From Paenibacillus taiwanensis DSM 18679 (GTDB lineage: Bacteria; Bacillota; Bacilli; Paenibacillales; Paenibacillaceae): a stretch of DNA of 64,000 bases. The position numbers and the translations under genes were made by a program. Below the pieces are notes generated by a model, which saw only the letters and a program-made list of their open reading frames with translations, was not told the origin of the DNA and did no database searches. Each line of letters starts with the position of its first letter. Position 1 is the first letter of the stretch. The DNA lies in the NCBI RefSeq assembly GCF_000425125.1, contig NZ_KE384308.1, positions 434,692 through 498,691 on the forward strand, given 5' to 3'. Positions 41,103-50,238 of this stretch are shown one piece after another.

Positions 41103-43094
41103 CTATTCTTCAAACTCCGTGAAGTCAACGTTCTCTACGATCCAGCGTTTACGAGGATCAACCTTATCTCCCATCAAAGTTGACACTCGGCGTTCTGCCT
41201 TGGCTGCATCCTCAATCTGAACTTGAAGCAGCGTACGTGTCTCTGGGTCCATCGTTGTTTCCCACAATTGGTCGGGATTCATCTCACCAAGACCTTTATA
41301 GCGCTGGATTTCTGCTTGATTTCCGAACTGTTTTAAATAACTGTTTAATTGTTCGTCCGTCCAAGCATATCGAACCGTTGAAAGCTTCCCTTTCTTGTGT
41401 GTAATCTTATAGAGAGGCGGCTGAGCAATATAGACCTTACCTGCATCAATTAGTGGCTTCATATACCGATAGAAGAACGTCAGCAGCAGCACCTGAATAT
41501 GTGCGCCATCCGTGTCGGCATCGGTCATAATAATAATCTTGGCGTAATTGCTCTCGTCAACCTCGAATTCAGGACCTACGCCTGCACCAATAGCATGTAT
41601 AATTGTGCGGTATTCATCATTTTTCAAAATGTCAGCAAGCTTGGCTTTCTCGGGATTCATCGGTTTCCCTTTTAAGGGTAAAATGGCCTGCACCTTCGAA
41701 TCTCTCCCCTGCTTCGCAGAGCCTCCGGCAGAATCCCCTTCCACGATAAACAGCTCATTACGTGAAAAGTCCTTCGATTGGGCCGGCGTCAGCTTCCCGC
41801 CCAAATTCGAGCTCTCGCTGCGCTTCTTGCCTGTTCGCACTTCCTCACGGGCCTTGCGTGCAGCTTCACGCGCCCGCGAAGCTTGAATCGCCTTCTTTAC
41901 TAACTGCTGCGCTACTTGCGGGTTCTCCTCAAGGAAGATCTGCATCTGCTCGGACACGATCGCATCTACTGCACTTCTCGCTATCGCACTTCCGAGCTGA
42001 TCCTTAGTCTGGCCGACAAACTCTACTTCAGACATCTTCACGTTAATGACAGACATCATACCTTCACGAAGATCGTTGCCGTCCAGATTTTTGTCTTTCT
42101 CTTTAAGCAGTGCATTTTTGCGGGCATACTCATTCATTACCCGAGTATAGGCAGTCTTGTAACCTGTCTCGTGTGTGCCCCCGCCACGCGTCGGAATCGA
42201 GTTCACAAATGAAGCGATCGTCTCGGTATAACCATCGTTATATTGAAGTGCGATCTCTACCTCAATGTCATCTTTCTCCCCTGTAAAATGAATGACATCG
42301 TGCAGTACACTTTTGTTCTCATTTAAATATTGAACAAATTCGCTTGCTCCACCTTCATATCGGAACGTTTCCTGCTTGCCTGAGCGCTCATCCTTCAAAT
42401 TCACCGTTAGACCCGAATTCAAGAAAGCAATTTCCTGCAAACGCTCGGAAAGCGTGTCAATGTTCATATGAATACTGCCGTGAAATACTTTCTTATCAGG
42501 CTTAAATGTTACTTTAGTTCCTGTCCGATTGGTGTTCCCGACTATCTCCAGCCCGCCAACAGGCTCGCCAACATGCTCAACGCCGTTGTCTTCCGTCCAC
42601 GATTCAAAACGTTGGCGATGAATCTTGCCATCACGGTATATCTCAACGACTAGCCATTCTGATAATGCATTTGTCACGGATGCGCCTACACCATGTAGAC
42701 CGCCTGACTTCTTGTAGCCAGAACCACCAAACTTGCCTCCGGCATGCAAGATCGTAAATACGACTTGTGGTGTCGGGATGCCTGTCTTATGTAATCCTGT
42801 TGGTATTCCTCGTCCATTATCACGAACCGTTATAGATTGGTCCGCATGTATCGTCACATCAATGACGGAGCAATACTTGGCCAGATGCTCGTCTACTGCA
42901 TTGTCAACGATTTCCCATACCAGATGGTGAAGACCCGATGAGCTTGTGCTTCCAATATACATCCCTGGTCTCTTTCTAACCGCGACAAGCCCTTCGAGCA
43001 CTTGAATGTCGTCAGCGCCATAATCCGAAGCGCGGTGCTCTGGTGTTCCTTCCTGCTTCGGAAGCTGACCGAACAAATCGATCTGATCGACCAT
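41103..43094 (-). CDS. parE: DNA topoisomerase IV subunit B
   Basis: The ATPase subunit of topoisomerase IV. GHKL motifs are EIVDNAVDE and DNGRGIP, with GGLHGVGASVTNALS; the TOPRIM domain has EGDSAGGSA, KGKPMNPE and DADTDGAHI. Length 663 residues. The ATG follows GGAGGAG. It is the first gene of the parE-parC pair; the gap is 13 bases, so one transcript is likely. The N-terminal tail with IDLFGQLPKQEG is specific to this protein. Confidence 0.95.
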   Translation of the reverse strand: MVDQIDLFGQLPKQEGTPEHRASDYGADDIQVLEGLVAVRKRPGMYIGSTSSSGLHHLVWEIVDNAVDEHLAKYCSVIDVTIHADQSITVRDNGRGIPTGLHKTGIPTPQVVFTILHAGGKFGGSGYKKSGGLHGVGASVTNALSEWLVVEIYRDGKIHRQRFESWTEDNGVEHVGEPVGGLEIVGNTNRTGTKVTFKPDKKVFHGSIHMNIDTLSERLQEIAFLNSGLTVNLKDERSGKQETFRYEGGASEFVQYLNENKSVLHDVIHFTGEKDDIEVEIALQYNDGYTETIASFVNSIPTRGGGTHETGYKTAYTRVMNEYARKNALLKEKDKNLDGNDLREGMMSVINVKMSEVEFVGQTKDQLGSAIARSAVDAIVSEQMQIFLEENPQVAQQLVKKAIQASRAREAARKAREEVRTGKKRSESSNLGGKLTPAQSKDFSRNELFIVEGDSAGGSAKQGRDSKVQAILPLKGKPMNPEKAKLADILKNDEYRTIIHAIGAGVGPEFEVDESNYAKIIIMTDADTDGAHIQVLLLTFFYRYMKPLIDAGKVYIAQPPLYKITHKKGKLSTVRYAWTDEQLNSYLKQFGNQAEIQRYKGLGEMNPDQLWETTMDPETRTLLQVQIEDAAKAERRVSTLMGDKVDPRKRWIVENVDFTEFEE

Positions 43095-43240
43095 TCGTGC
43101 TCCTCCTTCAATTGTACATATTATGTCTTTCTAAATCCGTCGGCAAAAGAAAATCTGCCGCACTAAACGTACTCATGAGATGACCTCACACCCCACCAGT
43201 TCGTTCAGATGCAAACAGATGTTTCGCATTCTTGTCTATT

Positions 43241-44230
43241 TTAATTCAAAATGTCCTGTTTCGTAAAGACGCGGAATGCAATGAATAACGCAGCCGCTCC
43301 CCAAACCGACAACACACCTAAGGAAAATAGCAGTGACATTCCCTCGACTGGCGCTGGTGTTCCAGCCAAATAATCTGTCAGCTTCAAATTAATCATAAAT
43401 AAATACTTCGCTGTTGGCCATGCTGAAGCCATGTTATATAGTATCGTTCCTGCGATTAGTGTTGCCATCAATGTTACGATACTGGCAGCAGTACTCCGCA
43501 CAAGTACGGATATCATAAATCCGAGCGCTGCAACCACAATGCTGGAAAACCATATTAATCCGCACTGCATCAACAAGTATAACCATGAAGGCAGCATATG
43601 TACAGCCTCAACGTTCACATTTGTCCCTGATACATTAAAACCGGTAAACAGCGGGAAATTCCAGCCTCCGTACCCAAACACAGCACCGGATATGAGGTAA
43701 GACAACAAAGCTGTCATAAGAACGACTACCCCCGTAAACAGCATAAGCACCAGCCATTTACTCATTAATATTTTCCACCTTCGTACAGGTCTTGTCAGCA
43801 GCATTTTAATCGTACCTGTTGAACGCTCAGAGGATACGATATCACTTGCGATGGCCATCACCAGCAGCGGAATAAATAAATTTACTGAGTTGTCCATAAA
43901 GGTACGCGTAAACGTAACACCGTTAGGCTCATTAGGATTTACGTCGTGATCCAAATAATATTGCAGCTGCTGAAGCATGATACGACGGAACTTTTTCCAT
44001 TCTTCAGGAATCCGGTCGCTGCCGAGTGTATTTTGATAGTCCGTAATTTGTTGAGTAATTTCCCGCCGCCAATCCTGATCGAACTTCTCGCGGCTATTTT
44101 GGGCGATTTTCATTTGGGCGTATGTAAATACCGGAATTAAAATAACGAGAATAAGCATAACGACATAAAATCGTTTCTTTTTTAGCACTTTTAGCGTTTC
44201 GTTATGGATAAGAGCCAACATATTATTCAA
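43241..44230 (-). CDS. ABC-2 type exporter permease
   Basis: A 329-residue permease of the ABC-2 type. The first helix (FYVVMLILVILIPVFTYAQ) is followed by a polar loop of about 85 residues. Further helices follow, with VNLFIPLLVMAIASDIVSSERSTGTIKMLLTRPVRRWKI, the conserved coupling region. The substrate is unknown. The start is TTG, since GGAGG lies five bases before it; it overlaps the stop of the ATPase gene by eight bases. The pair forms an exporter related to bacitracin or antibiotic efflux systems, but nothing in the sequence fixes the substrate. Confidence 0.87.
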   Translation of the reverse strand: MNNMLALIHNETLKVLKKKRFYVVMLILVILIPVFTYAQMKIAQNSREKFDQDWRREITQQITDYQNTLGSDRIPEEWKKFRRIMLQQLQYYLDHDVNPNEPNGVTFTRTFMDNSVNLFIPLLVMAIASDIVSSERSTGTIKMLLTRPVRRWKILMSKWLVLMLFTGVVVLMTALLSYLISGAVFGYGGWNFPLFTGFNVSGTNVNVEAVHMLPSWLYLLMQCGLIWFSSIVVAALGFMISVLVRSTAASIVTLMATLIAGTILYNMASAWPTAKYLFMINLKLTDYLAGTPAPVEGMSLLFSLGVLSVWGAAALFIAFRVFTKQDILN

Positions 44231-45203
44231 TGTGACCTCCTTCCGTCATTTCCAGGAAAAGCTGCTCAAGCGTTGGTACAACACGCTGAATGCCTTCTAC
44301 GGCTACTCCTGCATCTGTCAACGCCTGATTTAATCCAGAAATATGCTCTGGTGCCGTTTCTGTAATAATAAAATGCTCTGGCAATCCGATAAGTACAGAC
44401 TCATCGATAACCGCCTTATCCGCCTCCAGCACTTTCGCTTGTTCACTAGCCTGCAACATTTGTAATGCCTTATCCAACGGCTCTGCTATCCAGATGACAT
44501 ACTGGCTACGGCCTGTCAGTAACTGATCAACATCATCTACAGCAAGCACACGGCCATTGCTTATAATAGCAACCCGATCACACATTAATTGAATTTCGCT
44601 CAGCAGATGGCTTGATACAAATACAGCCATACCGCTGTCAGCCAGCAGTCGAATAAATCCTCGCAGCTCCTTAATACCAAGTGGATCAAGTCCATTCGTC
44701 GGTTCATCAAGGATCAACAGCTTGGGCTGTACAAGTAATGCCTGAGCAATACCAAGCCGTTGCCGCATGCCAAGTGAATACGTTTTGACTTTATCATGGA
44801 TTCGCCTCGTCAAGCCGACTACGTTAACAACTTCATGAATGCGGATGGAATCAATACCAGGAACCATTCGCGCAAAATGTTCCAGATTCTCCCACCCAGT
44901 CAAATAGTTATACATCTCCGGATTTTCAACAATCGAACCTACAAACCTCAACGCTTTCTCAGGCTGGCGGTTCACATCATAACCGCATACTTGAATGTGA
45001 CCAGAAGTAGGCTTGATCAGATCCACGAGCATACGAATGGTTGTTGTCTTGCCTGAGCCGTTTGGACCTAGAAAGCCAAATATTTCGCCCGCGCGGACAT
45101 CAAAGCTCACATCATGAATGATCCATTTACGACCTATTTTTTTCTTAATTTGTTTGACGGATAATATGACAGGACGATCCGCTAATGTATGTTCCGATTC
45201 CAT
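44223..45203 (-). CDS. ABC exporter ATPase (CcmA/BcrA-like)
   Basis: A 326-residue ATPase. Walker A is GPNGSGKTTT (about residues 46-55), signature YSLGMRQRLG, Walker B LLILDEPTNGLDP, and the switch SSHLLSE. The C-terminal part (about 215-326) is the DUF4162-like extension found in drug-export ATPases and ends PTLEQLFLEMTEG. The ATG follows AAGGAGG. It is coupled to the permease downstream and is preceded by the GDSL hydrolase gene with a 114-base gap. Confidence 0.9.
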   Translation of the reverse strand: MESEHTLADRPVILSVKQIKKKIGRKWIIHDVSFDVRAGEIFGFLGPNGSGKTTTIRMLVDLIKPTSGHIQVCGYDVNRQPEKALRFVGSIVENPEMYNYLTGWENLEHFARMVPGIDSIRIHEVVNVVGLTRRIHDKVKTYSLGMRQRLGIAQALLVQPKLLILDEPTNGLDPLGIKELRGFIRLLADSGMAVFVSSHLLSEIQLMCDRVAIISNGRVLAVDDVDQLLTGRSQYVIWIAEPLDKALQMLQASEQAKVLEADKAVIDESVLIGLPEHFIITETAPEHISGLNQALTDAGVAVEGIQRVVPTLEQLFLEMTEGGHIE

Positions 45204-45317
45204 CTCAGTACCTCCTTAATTCAGCAACATAGATTACACACTCGCAACTCAAGCAACCAAACTGCTGTTTAAGTTCTGTCCATTGAAGTGGATACAGTTT
45301 ATTTGACTTCACTATCA

Positions 45318-46127
45318 CTACTTCATGCTTTGAACGATACGCTCCGCAATTGCTGCGTAGCCATCCCCGTTCGGATGAAAATGGTCAGAGGATATATAAA
45401 TTGACATATTACGCTCAAAAAGATCCTGTGTCGGAATAAGCAGCATATTAGAATCTTTATTTATGATCGATGCTGCCGCATTGTTCCAGCTTTGAACGAC
45501 TGAACCACCAATAACCCGCATTTCTTTGACGTCAGAGAACGGATTATACAATCCGACATATACAATAAGTGCTTCGGGATTCCATTTACGGATCCGGTTA
45601 AGTACCGATTCTAACGAAGTAACACCTGATTTTGCTTTAGCTTGCAAAGATTCCTCATTTAATGGCTCATTTCCCATCTGTTCCGAACGGGCGCTCTGAA
45701 ATAAATCGTTGCCCCCTATCGTCAGCAAAATGACATTAGCTTGTTTCAAGGAATAACCGATGCTCTCTTCTTTCAGCTTGTCCACTAATTGATCTGCACG
45801 CAGTCCGTTCACCGCCAAATTGTTAATCAGCTTTACCGGCTTCGCTTGTACCTTCCGTAACTGGTTGACTGTACGTCGTACATACCCATCACCTGTGGCA
45901 TCACCAGTGCCTCTTGTTAACGAGTCGCCAAGTGACACAATACGAATCTCCTTTATAGCTTCGTCTGGTATTACTTCCGGTGTTTTGACTTGTGGCTTTT
46001 CGGCAAATGGCACACTGCCTGGAGATATAATGTCGGCTACACCAAATCCGAACCCAACGAGGAACAACAAGGTCGAACCCACTCCTACAGCAGCGATAAA
46101 TCCCCATAAGCCTGATCGCTTATTCAT
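45318..46127 (-). CDS. SGNH/GDSL hydrolase, membrane-anchored
   Basis: A 269-residue esterase-like protein. An N-terminal membrane segment (LWGFIAAVGVGSTLLFLVGFGFGVADI) anchors it outside the cell. The catalytic blocks are SLGDSLTRGTGD (Ser), NNLAVNGLRADQL, TIGGNDLF and SSDHFHPNGDGY (Asp and His). It is close to the YpmR-like branch of the family. It may act on lipids or on acetyl groups of cell wall polymers, but the substrate is unknown. The ATG follows AGAGGGA. It lies between the ABC-2 exporter and two ABC half-transporters, all on the same strand. Confidence 0.88.
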   Translation of the reverse strand: MNKRSGLWGFIAAVGVGSTLLFLVGFGFGVADIISPGSVPFAEKPQVKTPEVIPDEAIKEIRIVSLGDSLTRGTGDATGDGYVRRTVNQLRKVQAKPVKLINNLAVNGLRADQLVDKLKEESIGYSLKQANVILLTIGGNDLFQSARSEQMGNEPLNEESLQAKAKSGVTSLESVLNRIRKWNPEALIVYVGLYNPFSDVKEMRVIGGSVVQSWNNAAASIINKDSNMLLIPTQDLFERNMSIYISSDHFHPNGDGYAAIAERIVQSMK

Positions 46128-46284
46128 CTCGTTTCCCTCTCTTCATCGTTATGTATAGGGCTTGTCCAACAGATCAGATTACGATACATATGTAACTTCT
46201 GTATGACTAGATATAACTAATGCTGACAACATTTCTGTCTACACTTACATTACTGATTTATAGAACAGAAAGCAAATAAAGCTA

Positions 46285-46316
46285 CGAGGCGCTCCCGTGT
46301 CATCAAGAGCGCCTCG
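46285..46316 (-). terminator. Terminator after the ABC half-transporter pair
   Basis: Ten-base arms CGAGGCGCTC/GAGCGCCTCG (46285-46294 with 46307-46316), followed on the minus strand by a T-rich tract (TAGCTTTATTTG). It is immediately after the second transporter gene's stop. Confidence 0.75.
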
Positions 46317-46320
46317 CAGC

Positions 46321-48195
46321 TTACATGTATTTATATTGGGCGGCTACTAAACCATGATAAATGCCACGTTGCTCCATTAATGCATGGTGGTCCCCTTGCT
46401 CCATAATTCGTCCATGATCCAATACGATAATGTTATCACAATGTCGGATAGTTGATAAGCGGTGCGCAATAATAAACGATGTCCGCCCTTTAAGCAGCGT
46501 TTTTAATGCTTCTTGAATTTTAAGTTCCGTCTCCGTATCGATACTTGCTGTTGCTTCATCCAGTATAAGAATACGCGGATCTGCAAGCAGCGCGCGGGCA
46601 AACGAAATTAATTGCCTTTGGCCCATCGACAACACGTTGCCACGCTCCTGAACTTCGGTGTCATACCCCTCCTTCATTTCACAAATAAATTCGTGCGCAT
46701 GAACAGCCTTGGCAGCCGCCTCTACTTCCTCGTCCGTCGCATCTAACCGTCCAAAACGAATATTATCTCTTATCGTGCCTGAGAAAATGAAGGTGTCCTG
46801 TAGTACAATTCCAACCTGAGATCGCAAGCTATGCAGCTTTACATGCCGAATATCAAAACCATCAACTAGCACGCGGCCCTCGGTTGGATCATAAAATCGG
46901 CATAACAAGTTAATGATTGTACTTTTGCCTGAGCCAGTATGCCCTACCAATGCAATTGATTGCCCTGCTTGCGCATGTAAGGATATCCCTTTAAGTGCGG
47001 CACGTCCCTTTTCATATTCAAACCATACCTGGTCTACTTGAACATCCCCTTTAATTAGCGGGAGCACCATTGCTTCCTTACTATCATCAACGGATGGCTT
47101 CTCATCCATAAATTCAAAAATACGTTCTGAGGATGCCATCGCGATAAGCATTTGCGAGTACATCTGTCCCAGTCGATTAATCGGCTCCCAGAAGTTCCCC
47201 ACGTATTGGGCAAAAGCAAACAATACACCAACCGTGATTGCACTCGTTTCTACGAGGTGTGTACCGTACACAAACAAAATAAATGCTCCGACGGCGCTCG
47301 TAATTTCAATAACAGGACCAAACGTCTGATTTAACGCCGAAGCACGGTTCCAAGACTTGCGATTAATCGTGTTCATGTGATCAAAGAACGTCATATTCTC
47401 TTGCTCTTGAGTGTAGGCCTGTGTTACACGCATCCCTTGGATAGCTTCATTTAAGTGCGAATTAATACGGGATTGCTTAATACGGACATCCTGCCATGCC
47501 ATACGGATATAACGACGCAGCTTCGTAGAAACAAGAAACATGATCGGAACCGTAATCATAACGGCAACAGCAAGCTGAACGTTCAAAAACAACAAAATAA
47601 TGACAATACCTATTAACTGGAGCATATCAATCAGTACATTTATCGCTCCGTTTGTAAATAAATCTTGCAACGAGTTGATGTCATTGGTCACACGCACCAG
47701 CACAGACCCTGCAGGGCGTTTGTCATAAAATCGAAACGATAGCGACTGAATGTGCTTAAACAAATCGGCACGTAAGTCGTAAATAATACGCTGTCCGATC
47801 ATATTCATAAACTTGATCCGGTAGGTGTTGGTCGCCCATTGGACCAAATATAACCCAAAAATGCTGCCCGTTATAATATACAACATACGAAGTGAAGCTG
47901 GCCCGCCGTCAGTCGGTTGTATGGCATGATCAATCGCATAACTGATCAGAAACGGAACAGCCAACTTCGTCAACGTACCTAAAATCATTAACAACATCAG
48001 TACAGGGAGCAACTGCTTGCGATAAGGCTTCATATAAACCAACAAGCGCCGCATCTGTGCCCAGTTAAACGGTTTTTCAATTAACTCATCGTCTTGGTAA
48101 ACAAAGCGCGTTTTTTTATCATAGCCAATAGGGTTATCGATATCCTCGCCTAACCTCTGCTGTCTGGACGCATCTGCCGTATTCGCTTGACTCAC
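46321..48195 (-). CDS. ABC exporter half-transporter (YfiC-like)
   Basis: A 624-residue half-size exporter. The six-helix membrane domain (about 50-340) is followed by the ATPase domain with Walker A GHTGSGKST, signature LSMGQRQLIS, Walker B ILILDEATASID and the H-loop IAHRLST. The signature LSMGQ deviates from LSGGQ; in heterodimeric exporters one site is often degenerate. It overlaps the upstream half-transporter gene by four bases (ATGA), so they probably form a heterodimer, as B. subtilis YfiB/YfiC do. The substrate is probably a drug or lipid. Confidence 0.9.
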   Translation of the reverse strand: MSQANTADASRQQRLGEDIDNPIGYDKKTRFVYQDDELIEKPFNWAQMRRLLVYMKPYRKQLLPVLMLLMILGTLTKLAVPFLISYAIDHAIQPTDGGPASLRMLYIITGSIFGLYLVQWATNTYRIKFMNMIGQRIIYDLRADLFKHIQSLSFRFYDKRPAGSVLVRVTNDINSLQDLFTNGAINVLIDMLQLIGIVIILLFLNVQLAVAVMITVPIMFLVSTKLRRYIRMAWQDVRIKQSRINSHLNEAIQGMRVTQAYTQEQENMTFFDHMNTINRKSWNRASALNQTFGPVIEITSAVGAFILFVYGTHLVETSAITVGVLFAFAQYVGNFWEPINRLGQMYSQMLIAMASSERIFEFMDEKPSVDDSKEAMVLPLIKGDVQVDQVWFEYEKGRAALKGISLHAQAGQSIALVGHTGSGKSTIINLLCRFYDPTEGRVLVDGFDIRHVKLHSLRSQVGIVLQDTFIFSGTIRDNIRFGRLDATDEEVEAAAKAVHAHEFICEMKEGYDTEVQERGNVLSMGQRQLISFARALLADPRILILDEATASIDTETELKIQEALKTLLKGRTSFIIAHRLSTIRHCDNIIVLDHGRIMEQGDHHALMEQRGIYHGLVAAQYKYM

Positions 48196-49967
48196 GTTCT
48201 CACCTCATCTCTTGTCTCTGCTGACTCCTCCACCTGCAAATAGTCCGCATATTGAATTTGATACACATCTCGATAAGTACCTGGTGTCTGAATGAGCTCA
48301 TGATGCGTGCCACGCTGAACGACTTTACCTTTATCTAATACGAGTATTTCATCAGCATGACGCAGTGACGAGATGCGATGTGCAATAATAAATACGGTGC
48401 GACCGCGCATAACCTCGTTAAATCCTGCTTGAATCTCATGCTCTGTCTCCATGTCAACTGCACTTGTTGCATCATCCAAAATTAAAATCTTCGGATCGTT
48501 CAGCAAAGCTCTAGCAATCGCAATCCGCTGCTTCTGACCTCCCGACAGTCCCATTCCTCTCTCGCCTACTATCGTATCGTAACCTTCAGGCAGTTCCATA
48601 ATAAAATCATGTGCCTTGGCTAACTGCGAGACACGTATAATATCTTCTTCGGATACATCGTGACGACCATAAGCGATATTGTTGCGAATCGTGGACGAAA
48701 ACAGAAACGTCTCTTGAAATACAGCTGCAATTTGGCGTCTCAGGCTTTTAAGGTCAATTTGACGAATATCGTGCCCATCCACCCGAATTGAACCCTCTTG
48801 CACATCGTAAGCACGCATCAACAACTGAATAATGGTTGATTTGCCCGCTCCCGTTCCTCCCAACAGTCCTATCACCTTGCCTGGTGCTGCATCGAGGTTA
48901 ATATTATGAACAGCATGCAGTTCACCTTCATAACCAAACGAAACGTGATCAAATTGAATATGACCTTTAACTTCTTCTGGACTCAGCTTTACCGCGTCAA
49001 TGCAATTTTTCACATCTACCTCGGAGTTTAATAATTCCAAAACGCGTTCACCTGAGGATTTGGCTTGCGTATAGTTGTTAATATGGAATCCGATTCCCCA
49101 CATCGGACCGATAATGTACCAGATCATGCTGAAAAATGCTACAAGCTCACCTAACGACAGCGTCCCCTGAATAACAAATGTTCCACCCGCTCCTAGCAAA
49201 ATGACAACACTTAACGACGCCAATATTTCCATCACAGGGAAGTAGCTCCCCCATAGGTTCGCCACGTGAATTTGATTGTCTTTGTAAGCGATGTTTCGCA
49301 CCGAAAACTTGTCGACTTCATGTTCTTCACGGGCAAATGACTTAACCGTACGCACCCCGGTAATGTTCTCCTGCACAGCTGTGTTTAAGGAACTGAACGT
49401 CTTGCGCATCTCACGAAATGCCGGATGAATTTTCGATTCAAACTTGATCGCTACAAATACGAGCAATGGGATACAAATTAACGTAATAAGCGTTAACTGC
49501 CAATTGATGGAGATCATCATGCCTGCTCCAAACAAGACCATCAAAATCATATTTAATATTTGGGCAAAACCAAAACCAACAAAGTTACGAATCCCTTCTA
49601 GGTCGGCCGTTAATCTGGACATCAAATCCCCGGTTCGAGCTTTGTCATAATAACGGAAAGACAACGATTGCAATTTGCGGTAACACGCATTACGCATCTC
49701 GTAAGCGGTATAGTTACCTAGTCTCCCCCCAAAATAACCGTGTAAAAAGGTGAGGGTGCCTTTAATGCTAACAACGGTCACTACCGTTAATGCTAGCCAA
49801 GGCACCCATTCGTATTGCTGCTTCGCGATGACGTCGTCAATGAGAATTCTTAGCATGTTGGGATACACAAGTCCCAACGCTGTGGCGACAATCAAACTAG
49901 CAATGGATGCAAACAGCAAACTTTTTTTAGGCCAGTAATATGGCGCTAACTGTTTGAATATGTTCAT
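48192..49967 (-). CDS. ABC exporter half-transporter (YfiB-like)
   Basis: A 591-residue half-size exporter. Six membrane helices cover about residues 15-300. The ATPase domain has Walker A GGTGAGKST, the normal signature LSGGQKQRIA, Walker B ILILDDATSAVD and IAHRISS. The Walker B is followed by Asp instead of Glu (LDDATSAVD), which would make this site less hydrolytic; the partner keeps Glu. This is the usual asymmetry of heterodimers. The ATG is chosen because GGGGGAGT lies upstream. It overlaps the partner gene by four bases. Confidence 0.9.
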   Translation of the reverse strand: MNIFKQLAPYYWPKKSLLFASIASLIVATALGLVYPNMLRILIDDVIAKQQYEWVPWLALTVVTVVSIKGTLTFLHGYFGGRLGNYTAYEMRNACYRKLQSLSFRYYDKARTGDLMSRLTADLEGIRNFVGFGFAQILNMILMVLFGAGMMISINWQLTLITLICIPLLVFVAIKFESKIHPAFREMRKTFSSLNTAVQENITGVRTVKSFAREEHEVDKFSVRNIAYKDNQIHVANLWGSYFPVMEILASLSVVILLGAGGTFVIQGTLSLGELVAFFSMIWYIIGPMWGIGFHINNYTQAKSSGERVLELLNSEVDVKNCIDAVKLSPEEVKGHIQFDHVSFGYEGELHAVHNINLDAAPGKVIGLLGGTGAGKSTIIQLLMRAYDVQEGSIRVDGHDIRQIDLKSLRRQIAAVFQETFLFSSTIRNNIAYGRHDVSEEDIIRVSQLAKAHDFIMELPEGYDTIVGERGMGLSGGQKQRIAIARALLNDPKILILDDATSAVDMETEHEIQAGFNEVMRGRTVFIIAHRISSLRHADEILVLDKGKVVQRGTHHELIQTPGTYRDVYQIQYADYLQVEESAETRDEVRT

Positions 49968-50149
49968 CGTTACTCCCCCTCTCCTCCGTTGCAAACGATA
50001 TGTAACGCAGTTTATCATCAGGCAATTTCAACTTCAAAACGGGCATTTACCCATAATAACGATTGTAAGCCGATACAGTGACATTTATGGGTAAGAATAC
50101 GCTTTATTCTTTTAAATCATCCTTTTTCCTTACGACCGTAGCACATTAG

Positions 50150-50186
50150 AGAAAAAAGAAACCCACATCCCTTAAAGGGTGCAGGT
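50150..50186 (-). terminator. Terminator after the dynamin gene
   Basis: ACCTGCACCC pairs with GGGATGTGGGT on the minus strand (ten pairs, one bulged A, around a five-base loop), followed by TTTCTTTTTTCTC. It lies about 55 bases after the stop. Confidence 0.7.
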
Positions 50187-50238
50187 AAATGCTCATTGAT
50201 ATCATTTTGATATAGAAAACGTTAAAATCGTTCTCAAC

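Noticed and set aside
43140..43163. CGGCA/TGCCG hairpin after the parE region
   Set aside because: Only five pairs, with the T-rich part in the loop; not a convincing terminator.
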